Below, in pieces: positions 35,501-42,779 of a stretch of DNA of 64,000 nucleotides. The stretch is from contig NZ_AUHB01000004.1 in NCBI RefSeq assembly GCF_000422965.1, forward strand, positions 62,001 through 126,000. The letters are read 5' to 3'. Numbering within the stretch: position 1 is the stretch's first letter; each line of letters begins with the position of its first letter. The notes under the pieces were generated by a model. That model saw nothing but the letters and a program-made list of their open reading frames with translations, was not told the DNA's origin and did no database searches. Origin of the DNA: Pleomorphomonas oryzae DSM 16300 (GTDB lineage: Bacteria > Pseudomonadota > Alphaproteobacteria > Rhizobiales > Pleomorphomonadaceae). The translations under genes were made by a program, and so were the position numbers.

Positions 35501-36338
35501 GCTGATCTACTCCACCGTCAGCCAGCTCGGCTACGTGCTGATGGCGCTCTGCCTCGGCACCTCGCTGGGTGTCGCCGGTGGCCTGTTCCACTTCGTCAAC
35601 CACATGTTCCTCAAGGACACGCTGTTCCTCGTGGCCGGCGCCGTCATGGTCAAGAGCCATGCCAGCCAGCTCGATGAACTCGGTGGCCTCGGCCGGAAGA
35701 TGCCGATCACCTTCGGCTTCTTCCTGTTCGCCGGCCTGTCGCTGGCCGGTGTGCCGCCGCTCAACGGCTTCTCCTCGAAGTGGATGATCTTCTCCGCTGC
35801 CTTCGAGAGTGGCCACTGGGCGCTTGCCACCGGTGCCATGGTGTCGTCGCTGTTCACCCTGGCCGCCGTGCTGAAGTTCGCCCACGCCGCCTTCATGGGT
35901 GCTCCGACGCAGAAGGCCCTGGCGGCCGAGGAAGCGCCGCTGTCCATGCTGCTGCCGATGGGCGTGCTGGTGGGCGCGAGCGTTCTGCTCGGCTTCTTCC
36001 CGGGCCTCGCCCTGGTGCCGATCGCCAAGATGCAGGCCGAACTCGGCCTCACCCCGATCGACGCCTCGATCTTCGGCCCGCTGCCGGGTGCCGGTGGCTG
36101 GAGCCCGCTCGCCCTCAGCCTTCTGGTGCTGATCGTCGCTGCGGTCTTCATCCCCTGGATGCGCCTTGCTCATCGCGGCATCCAGAAGAGCGGCCTGCAC
36201 TTCGCTGGTGCCACGCCCAACGACTTCCTTCCGGAAGCCGGCGGCCGTGTCGGCACCGCCAACCTGTTCGAGTCCCCGACCGCTGCCATCCGCGGCCTCC
36301 TGGCGCCCAAATCCGCCAAGGCCAAACAGCAGCACTGA
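32544..36338 (+). CDS. cooM: Energy-converting hydrogenase membrane subunit CooM (multi-domain antiporter-like)
   Basis: CooM is the large membrane arm of the CO-induced [NiFe]-hydrogenase and is thought to couple H2 formation to ion pumping, like NuoL/NuoM. The 1264-residue product has three antiporter-like blocks: a truncated first block (1-190), a second from about 305 with WELMTWTSYFLVIHE and HSWLPIAHPAAPSSISG (about 421), and a third from about 785 with WELMSSWALWAAIIHEEN and PALAPTPVSGYI. Length matches R. rubrum CooM (about 1270). ATG 32544 follows GGAAGGA; an ATG at 32520 is in frame but has no ribosome site. First gene of the coo operon. Confidence 0.93.
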   Translation: MLSLTQIDPTALAWMGAIFLFFGEVAALMSLPSLTRVVIWSTIAEIGYILIGIGLGGEAGLTGAYMHFGYQIVMRGLVVAAGWYIIRRTGSSRLDDLAGSGHRMPVASTLFGFGMFSVMGLSPFKGSFSKFLVLYAAIEQGHWAIALVGTAASIVAAYYYLVVIQRVCFEHPARRIELSAAPALALPIAWILAAVTALISVFPLPFQHAAEAMAGAVAGVPEFESPWALLVLVPYIGAFAVYGLGHVSTRARDIGAVILAIATLALVVLDTSLDPASRVFALVFAGITAVMIVYSVGYMARAEWTNRYYFFAFLMIGSLLGLTTAHEMGNFYVYWELMTWTSYFLVIHEQNQKSLRAGLIYFMMCASGAYLMHFGILLTHAEIGSFEFAALAEKVGTISPVAGLVIALCFFAGFAVKAGVWPVHSWLPIAHPAAPSSISGPLSGILTKAGVFGLVKVLFIVIGVPALSTFTGWGLSLEVVLIGLGLITLLYGEIRALFETEIKRMLAFSTLAQIGEIVAVLGIGTALATDASLLHVTNHAVMKTLLFFAAGAFIMQTGRRNIADLAGVGRVMPFTAGCYALATVSIMGLPPFSGFVSKFLMVYAAAEAGHYEVAIGLLVGGIIAVVYYLRVVGMLFFRPWKGEAGVKEAPLPMLIAVGVLAAAIIFGGLVPSFQLNLVGAVGAEVAARSGLAAAVLPTLVMSWTLPAIIAFLGAVAVWLVGRKSVQQAGWLAVAVLVAAFVAVIFTAPAYDTLSFWFAVLIAGVGALNMLHSTAYLAHNHAQPRFFAAFGIMIAGLLGMTAAKDIFTFFGFWELMSSWALWAAIIHEENDEARREGFKYFFFNTVGASFMFLGIAALASHAGTFDLVGIGQKALDMPLGTLAIGIIPVFIGLVMKAAMLPVRIDVQMHPALAPTPVSGYISAVLLKSGPWGVLKLFSLFGGSAVFLRLGGEIGGVPALIDIIAIIAGITVVYAGAMAVVQNGIKLLLIYSTVSQLGYVLMALCLGTSLGVAGGLFHFVNHMFLKDTLFLVAGAVMVKSHASQLDELGGLGRKMPITFGFFLFAGLSLAGVPPLNGFSSKWMIFSAAFESGHWALATGAMVSSLFTLAAVLKFAHAAFMGAPTQKALAAEEAPLSMLLPMGVLVGASVLLGFFPGLALVPIAKMQAELGLTPIDASIFGPLPGAGGWSPLALSLLVLIVAAVFIPWMRLAHRGIQKSGLHFAGATPNDFLPEAGGRVGTANLFESPTAAIRGLLAPKSAKAKQQH

Positions 36339-36358
36339 CGGGAGAGGAGAGACCCAAA

Positions 36359-37318
36359 ATGTCCAACCAGTTCGCTATCTTGCTGGCGGTGCTCCTCTTC
36401 CCAGGTGGAGTGTTCGCCCTCGTGTTCGGCCTTGCCATGAAGGGTGTCGATCGCAGAGTCGCCGCCCGCCTGCAGAGCCGTGTCGGACCGCCGCTGCTGC
36501 AGCCGTTCTTTGACATTGTCAAGCTCAGCTTCAAGCGGACCATGGTGCCGGCCGCCGCCAATCAGACGGTGTTCCTCTACACCCCGCTGGTCGGCGTCGT
36601 TTCGATGCTGATCGCCGCCGCCCTGGTGCCGATCACCTCGGTCTATGCGCCGGATGCCGCCATCGGCAATCTTCTGGTGCTGCTCTACCTGCTGATGATC
36701 CCCGGCATCGTGCTGATGATCGCCGGCTCGGCTTCCGGTTCGCCCTACGGCGCCATCGGCTTCTCCCGCGAGATGGCCCTGATGATCGCCTACGAAGGCC
36801 CGCTGGTGCTGATCGCCGCCGCCGTCGCCATTCGTACCGGCGTCGGCATGGGTGGCTGGGCCACCTTTTCGCTGAACGACATCATCGCCTATCAGCAGGC
36901 CCACGGCTCCTTCCTGTTCGACCCGGTGATGTGGCCGGCGGTCGCCGCCTTCTGCTTCTTCTATCCGGCCAACCTCGGCATCGTTCCCTTCGACATTCCG
37001 GAGGCCGAAACCGAAGTGCTGGAAGGCCCGCTGCTTGAGTACTCCGGCCCGGTGCTGGCGCTGTTCAAGATCATGTCGGCCCTGAAGAAGGTCGTTGTGC
37101 TCGGTCTTGGCATCGCCCTGTTCTTCCCGGCGGCGCCCTCTCTGATGATCGGCGGCCTCCTGGTGTGGCTGATTAAGATGGCGGTGCTGATGCTGGTCGG
37201 CATCACCGCGGTCCGCCTGTCCATGGGTCGCATGCGCATCGACCAGGCCTTCGTGTTCTTTCTGAAGTGGCCGCTGCTGCTCGCCGTCGCGAGCCTCGCA
37301 GTCGTCGTTGTGGTTTGA
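36359..37318 (+). CDS. cooK: Hydrogenase membrane subunit CooK (NuoH-like)
   Basis: This 319-residue membrane subunit, related to NuoH/EchB, joins the peripheral hydrogenase to the membrane arm. It has about eight hydrophobic segments, the RLQSRVGPPLLQPFFDIVKL segment of the family, and EAETEVLEGPLLEYSGP, the acidic quinone/ion-pathway loop seen in NuoH. ATG 36359 is preceded by GGAGAGGAGAG, so the much longer open frame upstream is not used. It is the second gene in R. rubrum order. Confidence 0.95.
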   Translation: MSNQFAILLAVLLFPGGVFALVFGLAMKGVDRRVAARLQSRVGPPLLQPFFDIVKLSFKRTMVPAAANQTVFLYTPLVGVVSMLIAAALVPITSVYAPDAAIGNLLVLLYLLMIPGIVLMIAGSASGSPYGAIGFSREMALMIAYEGPLVLIAAAVAIRTGVGMGGWATFSLNDIIAYQQAHGSFLFDPVMWPAVAAFCFFYPANLGIVPFDIPEAETEVLEGPLLEYSGPVLALFKIMSALKKVVVLGLGIALFFPAAPSLMIGGLLVWLIKMAVLMLVGITAVRLSMGRMRIDQAFVFFLKWPLLLAVASLAVVVVV

Positions 37319-37328
37319 GGAGGGCTAG

Positions 37329-37766
37329 ATGGGCCTGATACCCAATTTCAAGAACATCGCCACGCGCTCGCCCTGGATCTACCGGATCAACGCCGGCTCC
37401 TGCAACGGCTGCGACGTGGAGATGGCAACCACCGCGCTGATCCCTCGCTATGACATCGAGCGCCTCGGCTGTCAGTACTGCGGCAGCCCCAAGCACGCCG
37501 ACATCGTGCTGATCTCCGGTCCGCTCACCGTCCGTGTCAAGGATGCCGTGCTGCGCATGTACGAAGAGATCCCCGATCCGAAGGTGACGGTGGCGGTCGG
37601 TGTCTGTCCGATCTCCGGCGGCATCTTCCGCGAGAGCTATGCCGTACTGGCGCCGATCGACCAGTACATTCCGATCGACGTCAACGTGCCCGGCTGTCCG
37701 CCCCGGCCGCAGGCGATCATCGCCGGCGTCGCCAAGGCCATCGCAATCTGGCGCGAGCGTCTCTGA
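37329..37766 (+). CDS. cooL: [NiFe]-hydrogenase small subunit CooL (NuoB-like)
   Basis: This 145-residue subunit carries the [4Fe-4S] cluster next to the active site. Ligand Cys are in GSCNGCDVEM (Cys25, Cys28), VGVCPISGG and VPGCPPRPQAI. A small size without the extra C-terminal clusters of uptake hydrogenases is typical of group 4 energy-converting enzymes. It is co-transcribed with cooK (10-base gap) and cooX. Confidence 0.95.
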   Translation: MGLIPNFKNIATRSPWIYRINAGSCNGCDVEMATTALIPRYDIERLGCQYCGSPKHADIVLISGPLTVRVKDAVLRMYEEIPDPKVTVAVGVCPISGGIFRESYAVLAPIDQYIPIDVNVPGCPPRPQAIIAGVAKAIAIWRERL

Positions 37767-37780
37767 GGAAAGGTCCCAAG

Positions 37781-38284
37781 ATGAACTTCCTGACGATTTT
37801 CGCCCGCAACCTGAAGCAGGGCCCTCAGACCGAGGCCTTCCCCCTGGGACCGGCCTTCACGCCCGATCGTTTGCGCGGCCGCATCGAGTTCAAGGCGGAG
37901 AGCTGCGAAGGCTGCCGCATTTGCGAACGCGTCTGCCCGGCCAACGCCATCCGCTTTGCCAAGACGCCTGACGGCATGACCTTCGATTGCTGGCACAACA
38001 CCTGTGTGTTCTGCGGCAACTGCGAATTCTATTGCCCGACGGATGCCATCCACCAGACCAACGACTGGGACCTCTCCCACGTCAACGCCGACAAGTTTGA
38101 CATGGTGGAGCACGGTTTGATTCCCAATCAGACCTGCGTCGACTGTGGCGCCACGGCGCTCAATACGGCACCGATGGTCAAGAACGCCAAGCCGCCGCTC
38201 AGCACCGAGGAAGTGGCCGAGGTGCGCGCGCGCTGCCCGAAGTGCCGCGCCAAATATCTCAAGAACCGGAAGGTCCCAGCATGA
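37781..38284 (+). CDS. cooX: Hydrogenase ferredoxin-type subunit CooX
   Basis: This 167-residue subunit has two [4Fe-4S] motifs (CEGCRICERVCP and CVFCGNCEFYCP), placing it as the electron-input protein like EchF/NuoI. Its C-terminal third adds two CxxC pairs (CVDCGA and CPKCRA) that may bind zinc or a further cluster. It overlaps cooU by ATGA. Electrons from an external donor, probably a ferredoxin, would enter here. Confidence 0.93.
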   Translation: MNFLTIFARNLKQGPQTEAFPLGPAFTPDRLRGRIEFKAESCEGCRICERVCPANAIRFAKTPDGMTFDCWHNTCVFCGNCEFYCPTDAIHQTNDWDLSHVNADKFDMVEHGLIPNQTCVDCGATALNTAPMVKNAKPPLSTEEVAEVRARCPKCRAKYLKNRKVPA

Positions 38285-38907
38285 GCCGCCTACCGCAAGA
38301 CCTGGAAGCCCGCCTCACCGCCGCGGCCCCGGCCGGCGTTGAGTTCTCGGCCGAAACCGACCATTACGGCGTCACCGTCGCCTGGTTGGGTCTCGCCAGC
38401 GCCGCCGATCTGTCGCCGGTCGCCGCCCTTCTCAAGGACATGGGCGCGCGCCTCTCCATGATCACCTGCGCCCAGCCTTCCGTCCCCGAAGAGGAGGAGG
38501 AAGACGAGGACGAGGAGAACGAGGACGGCGAAGCGAAGGCCGAAGCCGCTCCCAAGGAGACGCCCAAGACGTTCGGCGGCACGCCGTTCGACGGCACCTC
38601 CTACGAGATCGACTATCACTTCGACATCGCCGGCGACGCGCTGACCGTCATCGCCTACGTGCCGCAGGGCGGCAGCATCGCCTCGCTGACGCCGCTGTTC
38701 CGCAATGCCGACTGGCATGAGCGCGAGATGATGGAACTCTACGCCGTCAAGGTGACCGATCATCCCGATCCGCGCCGCCTGTTCCTCGACGCCTCAGTCG
38801 ACGGCGCCGTTCTCGAGCGGCTGATTCCGTTCTCCACGCTGGTCAACGCCGCCAGCACCAAGGGCCTGTGGGAACGCCTCGTCGCCGGAAAGAAGGGTGC
38901 AGCATGA
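38281..38907 (+). CDS. cooU: Hydrogenase subunit CooU (NuoC-like) with acidic insert
   Basis: This 208-residue subunit matches the NuoC/30-kDa family through YEIDYHFDIAGDALTVIAY and NADWHEREMMELYAVKVTDHPDPRRLFLD. It helps dock the large subunit. Residues about 70-84 are almost purely Glu/Asp (EEEEEDEDEENEDGE), followed by a Lys/Glu/Pro-rich stretch to about 104; this looks like a flexible insert between the N-terminal and NuoC parts. ATG 38281 overlaps cooX, and the stop overlaps cooH. Confidence 0.9.
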   Translation: MSRLPQDLEARLTAAAPAGVEFSAETDHYGVTVAWLGLASAADLSPVAALLKDMGARLSMITCAQPSVPEEEEEDEDEENEDGEAKAEAAPKETPKTFGGTPFDGTSYEIDYHFDIAGDALTVIAYVPQGGSIASLTPLFRNADWHEREMMELYAVKVTDHPDPRRLFLDASVDGAVLERLIPFSTLVNAASTKGLWERLVAGKKGAA

Positions 38908-40004
38908 GCACGCACAACGTACCCGAGACCTTCAGCATTCCCGTCGGCCCGCTGCATGTGGCCCTCGAGGAGCCGATGTACTTCAAGATCGATGTGCAGG
39001 GCGAGACCGTCAGTCACATCGACATCAACGCCGGTCACGCCCACCGCGGCATCGAGTACCTCACCACCAAGCGGACGATGTACCAGAACGTGGTGCTGAC
39101 CGAGCGCATCTGCTCGCTCTGCTCCAACAGCCATCCGCAGACCTTTGCCATGGCGGCCGAGAAGATCGCCGGCATCGAGGTGCCCGAGCGCGGCATCTAC
39201 CTGCGCACCGTCGCAGACGAGATGAAGCGCGTCACCTCGCACCTGTTCAACGTGGCGCTCCTGGTGCACCTCGTCGGCTACGAGACCTACTTCATGCACA
39301 TGATGCAGGTCCGCGAGATCGGCCAGGACATGCTGGAGTCGATCTTCGGCAACCGCCAGGACATCGGCGCCATGTGCATCGGTGGCGTCCGCTACGACCT
39401 CGACGACAAGTCGATCGCCTATATCAAGGGCGCGCTCGACAAGATCGAGGCCGAGACGAAGGACATCATCAAGACCTTCAAGACCAACGGCTCGATCCTG
39501 CGCCGCACCAAGGGCGTGGGCGTGCTCACCCATGCCGACGCGATCACCTGCGGCGTCGTCGGCCCGGTGGCCCGCGCCTCCGGCGTCGACTACGACGTGC
39601 GCCGCGAAGCGCCGTATGCTGCCTACGATCGGCTGCCGCTCGTGGTGCACTCGCTGACCGATGGCGACGTCTGGTCGCGCGCCATGGTCCGCCTCGAGGA
39701 GATCCTGACCTCGATCAATCTGCTGCGTGTCTGCCTGCGCGATCTGCCCGGGGGTCCGGTCAACATCAACGACCGCCCGGACATCCCGCCCGGACAGGCG
39801 GTGACCCGCAGCGAAGCGCCGCGTGGCGAGGTGATCTACTACCTCCGCACCAACGACACGCCGCAGCCCGAACGCGTCAAGTGGCGCGTGCCGACGTTCA
39901 TGAACTGGGACAGCCTGCGCTTCATGCTGCAGGACGCCAAGATCGCGGACATCGCCATGATCGTCAACAGCATCGATCCGTGCCTTTCCTGCACGGAGCG
40001 CTAA
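38904..40004 (+). CDS. cooH: [NiFe]-hydrogenase large (catalytic) subunit CooH
   Basis: CooH carries the Ni-Fe centre that reduces protons to H2. The 366-residue product has both CxxC pairs that bind Ni and Fe: RICSLCSNSHPQ (Cys70, Cys73) and DPCLSC (Cys360, Cys363). The protein ends three residues after the second pair, so it lacks the cleavable C-terminal tail of most [NiFe]-hydrogenases, as in R. rubrum CooH. ATG 38904 overlaps the cooU stop; a longer start at 38868 is unlikely. It is the last gene of the R. rubrum-type block; cooF and cooS do not follow. Confidence 0.95.
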   Translation: MSTHNVPETFSIPVGPLHVALEEPMYFKIDVQGETVSHIDINAGHAHRGIEYLTTKRTMYQNVVLTERICSLCSNSHPQTFAMAAEKIAGIEVPERGIYLRTVADEMKRVTSHLFNVALLVHLVGYETYFMHMMQVREIGQDMLESIFGNRQDIGAMCIGGVRYDLDDKSIAYIKGALDKIEAETKDIIKTFKTNGSILRRTKGVGVLTHADAITCGVVGPVARASGVDYDVRREAPYAAYDRLPLVVHSLTDGDVWSRAMVRLEEILTSINLLRVCLRDLPGGPVNINDRPDIPPGQAVTRSEAPRGEVIYYLRTNDTPQPERVKWRVPTFMNWDSLRFMLQDAKIADIAMIVNSIDPCLSCTER

Positions 40005-40161
40005 AAACTGTCATCCGGAAAGCTGCAGACTTTTCGAGTGACGCAAAAACAGGAAAACTGGAGCCGTGGGCAAGGGTTGCTTGCTCCGGCGATGTGAGTT
40101 CGGGACCGCACATAATACGGACATCCGCGGCCCCGTTGGACAACCAAGAGGAGTGACACCC

Positions 40162-40359
40162 ATGGCCTTTATGATTGAAACCTCCACCTGCACGGCTTGC
40201 GGCGCTTGCGAAGACGAATGCCCCAACAAGGCGATCAGCCACAAGGGCAAGGTCTACTCGATCAACGCCAAGAAGTGCACCGAGTGCGAAGGCCACTTCG
40301 ACACGCAGCAGTGCGCCGAAGTCTGCCCGTCGGGCTCGTGCATGCCGGCTGCCGCCTGA
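40162..40359 (+). CDS. Small 2[4Fe-4S] ferredoxin (FdxN type)
   Basis: The 65-residue product has [12 protein letters not shown] and CTECEGHF-x5-CAEVCP, the two-cluster pattern of FdxN-type ferredoxins, with the longer second loop typical of them. It sits 157 bases after cooH, behind its own AAGAGGAG ribosome site and a -10-like CATAAT (40111-40116), and is followed by a strong terminator. In R. rubrum the carrier CooF occupies this side of the hydrogenase; this ferredoxin could instead feed CooX or serve another low-potential enzyme. That link is inference. Confidence 0.9.
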   Translation: MAFMIETSTCTACGACEDECPNKAISHKGKVYSINAKKCTECEGHFDTQQCAEVCPSGSCMPAAA

Positions 40360-40406
40360 GCATGCTTTTCGGAGGGCGCCGCGACCGGCGCCTTCCCTCG
40401 ATATCG

Positions 40407-40441
40407 AAGGGAGCGGATGCCACTGGCGCCGCTCCCTTTTT
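40407..40441 (+). terminator. Rho-independent terminator after the ferredoxin gene
   Basis: Arms AAGGGAGCGG (40407-40416) and CCGCTCCCTT (40429-40438) form a 10-bp stem followed by TTTTTC. It ends the coo/ferredoxin region and faces the convergent kinase-like gene. Confidence 0.88.
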
Positions 40442-40449
40442 CTTTGGCG

Positions 40450-41751
40450 TCAGTGCCCGGGATCGATGGCCTCGAGGAAAGCCGTCATCTCATCCTCACC
40501 GATCTCCGGCTCGCTGCCGACCATGACGGCGACGGCAAAGGCGATCGCCGAGGAAACCTCGGTGTGCGTCGTCGCACCGGCCCGGAGGTTCATCACCAGC
40601 GTCGGGCAAAGGAACAACGCGAGACGGATCACCTCCTGCCAGTCGGCCGGCAACAGGCCGCGCGCCTTGAGGCTGGACAGCAGCGGCTTCCAGACCAGTT
40701 CGGCCTTGGCAGCCAAGAGCGCATGCCGCACCGGCGTCAGCGCCCAGTTGGTGTCGATGGCGAGAATGCCCTCTCCGAGTTTGACTGCGGCCGAAAACCG
40801 CTGTGTCGCCTCCGCCGGATCGTAGAGCCAGAGCGGATGGGCAAACACATTGTGGAAGGTGGCCTTCACCTCGGCGATCAGCGACGGCACATGCTCGCCG
40901 GCAAACGCCGGGTCGTAGAAGCTAAGCGCTGACCCGTGTGGTCCCTGGCCATACCAGACGTTGGCATTGTGGGCGTCGCCATGGGCCACCACACCACCGG
41001 CATCGGCCAGAAAATCCGGCCTCAGCCGCGCCCCGGCGGCGGTGAACAGCTCGCCGATCGTCCGCCGATAGGCGCGTCCGTTGATCACCAAGCGACGGCT
41101 GGCAAAGTCATTCCAGCCGAGTCCGACACCCGGCAGCCGCACGGGCCTGCCAAGATAGAAGCCGGCAAACCGGCCACCAGGAAAACGCCGGCCAGGCATA
41201 TCGACGAGACGATCGTAAAACAGGCGATGGATCGGCTCAGCCGAAGCCTGCGCCGTCGTCACCTTGTGCAGGCTGTCGAGATAGACGCGGGCGATCGAAG
41301 CGTCGAGGCCGCGCTCTGCTGTGATGGCGTCCGTCTCGCCAGCGACATCGCGACGCCCATCCAGAGCGGCAATATCCAGCGCCCGCAGCACGTCGGAAAA
41401 GCGAGGATCGGAGCGGCGGCGGTAGACCAGTACCTGCTCGCCCGGCAGATTGGAAACGAACACCGGCATGTCCACCGGCAGGCCGGCGCGAGCGAGGATG
41501 TCGGCGCGATAATACTCGCCGGTCATCGCCTCCTCGCCGTCCTCCTGGTGGAACTTGAAGAAATAGTCGGCCCCGCCGGCTGAGAAGAAGCCGTTCAGCG
41601 AATTGAGACTGTACTGGTCGCGGTTGATGGCGACACCTTCGGCCGAAAGACCGAACAGGTCAGCAAATAGCCCCGTCAACGCCGTTGTTGCGGCGCCCTC
41701 ATCATCGGAGGCAAGGCGCCGGATCTCGGCGGTGCGGCTCGGCCCGGTCAT
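40450..41751 (-). CDS. Kinase-like phosphotransferase (APH fold), function unknown
   Basis: The 433-residue protein has the aminoglycoside-phosphotransferase-like kinase fold: the nucleotide-binding N-lobe (GGADYFFKFHQEDGEE, putative Lys), catalytic HGDAHNANVWY and metal-binding FYDPAFAGEH. It is the last gene of an operon of dehydrogenases and an ABC importer and overlaps the alcohol dehydrogenase by 4 bases. A sugar, polyol or amino-alcohol derivative as substrate is inference; there is no evidence for antibiotic modification. Confidence 0.7.
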   Translation of the reverse strand: MTGPSRTAEIRRLASDDEGAATTALTGLFADLFGLSAEGVAINRDQYSLNSLNGFFSAGGADYFFKFHQEDGEEAMTGEYYRADILARAGLPVDMPVFVSNLPGEQVLVYRRRSDPRFSDVLRALDIAALDGRRDVAGETDAITAERGLDASIARVYLDSLHKVTTAQASAEPIHRLFYDRLVDMPGRRFPGGRFAGFYLGRPVRLPGVGLGWNDFASRRLVINGRAYRRTIGELFTAAGARLRPDFLADAGGVVAHGDAHNANVWYGQGPHGSALSFYDPAFAGEHVPSLIAEVKATFHNVFAHPLWLYDPAEATQRFSAAVKLGEGILAIDTNWALTPVRHALLAAKAELVWKPLLSSLKARGLLPADWQEVIRLALFLCPTLVMNLRAGATTHTEVSSAIAFAVAVMVGSEPEIGEDEMTAFLEAIDPGH

Positions 41752-42776
41752 GGCGACCCCAACAGGGTGACTGGTCGAATAATCGTCTTGAGGCCAGTCG
41801 AGCGGCCGGCCAGCAGCCGCTCATAGGCAGCCGGCACACCATCGAGATCGATCGTCTCGTCGACCAGTGCCAGCAGGCGCTTCTCAAGCGCCGGCATCAG
41901 CGCCACCGCCTCCGGCAATTCGTTGATGAAAGCGTGGCAGCCAACCAACGCAATTTCCCGCTCGACGAGCCGCACCGGATCGACGGCAAGGCTGCCATGG
42001 CCGATGCCGACCAGGGCCAGCATTCCGCTCGGCGACACGATGTCCAGAAGGGTTCCGATGACACCGGGATGCCCGGTGGCGTCGAGTACCGCCAAGAGTG
42101 GTTGATCGACAAGCGCGTCACCGACGGCTTCCGCCGTGAGATCGACGATACGAGCACCCGTCACCTCGGCGACGCGGGCCGCCCGGTCGGCGTTCCGGTC
42201 GGCAACCAGAACCGGCCCGTCGTGTCTCTCGGAAAGCAGCAGGGCCGCAAGTCCACCGATCGGACCGCAGCCGGCGATCAGCACCGGCGATCCCTTGGGA
42301 ACGGCCAATCGCTTGACCGCGTGCAGCGCCACGGCCAACGGCTCGGCCATGGCGAGCACTGCCGCGTCGACTTCAGCCGGCGCCTTGACGATCAGCGAGG
42401 CCGGCAACACGACCTCTTCGGCAAAACCGCCGTCACAAACTTCGCCGACAAAGCCCAGCTTCTCGCAGACATTCGATCGGCCACCGCGGCAGGCGGCACA
42501 GACGCCGCAGGTGACGCGGGAATCCGCCACCACCGCGTCGCCCACCGCAAAACCGGCAACGCCCTCGCCCAGCGCTGCAATGACGCCGGCGAACTCGTGG
42601 CCAGCCACCGACGGCGACCGGCTGATCCAGGCGCCGGTGCGGAAGTTATGGAGGTCGGAACCGCAGATGCCGGCCGCCGAGACCATGATCCGCACCTCGC
42701 CAGCCCCAAGCGCCGGCGGCGGCGCAATGTCCTCGACGCGGAGATCGCCAGCGGCGTAGAGGCGGACGGCCTTCAT
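41748..42776 (-). CDS. Zinc-dependent alcohol/polyol dehydrogenase
   Basis: This 342-residue medium-chain dehydrogenase has the catalytic-zinc region (GICGSDLHNF and GHEFAGVIAALG), the four-Cys structural zinc loop (CGVCAACRGGRSNVC) and the NAD site (VLIAGCGPIGGLAALLL). It resembles the threonine/sorbitol/idonate branch. It lies 3 bases after the HisD-like gene, so it probably acts on the same substrate or its product. Confidence 0.88.
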   Translation of the reverse strand: MKAVRLYAAGDLRVEDIAPPPALGAGEVRIMVSAAGICGSDLHNFRTGAWISRSPSVAGHEFAGVIAALGEGVAGFAVGDAVVADSRVTCGVCAACRGGRSNVCEKLGFVGEVCDGGFAEEVVLPASLIVKAPAEVDAAVLAMAEPLAVALHAVKRLAVPKGSPVLIAGCGPIGGLAALLLSERHDGPVLVADRNADRAARVAEVTGARIVDLTAEAVGDALVDQPLLAVLDATGHPGVIGTLLDIVSPSGMLALVGIGHGSLAVDPVRLVEREIALVGCHAFINELPEAVALMPALEKRLLALVDETIDLDGVPAAYERLLAGRSTGLKTIIRPVTLLGSP

Positions 42777-42779
42777 CGC

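Noticed and set aside
32871-36335. A 1154-codon minus-strand open frame over cooM
   Set aside because: It mirrors cooM codon use and is rich in His, Gln, Glu and Arg without domains; cooM on the other strand is a clear membrane protein.
40450-41751. Antibiotic phosphotransferase call for the kinase-like gene
   Set aside because: The fold is shared by many small-molecule kinases, and its operon context is catabolic.
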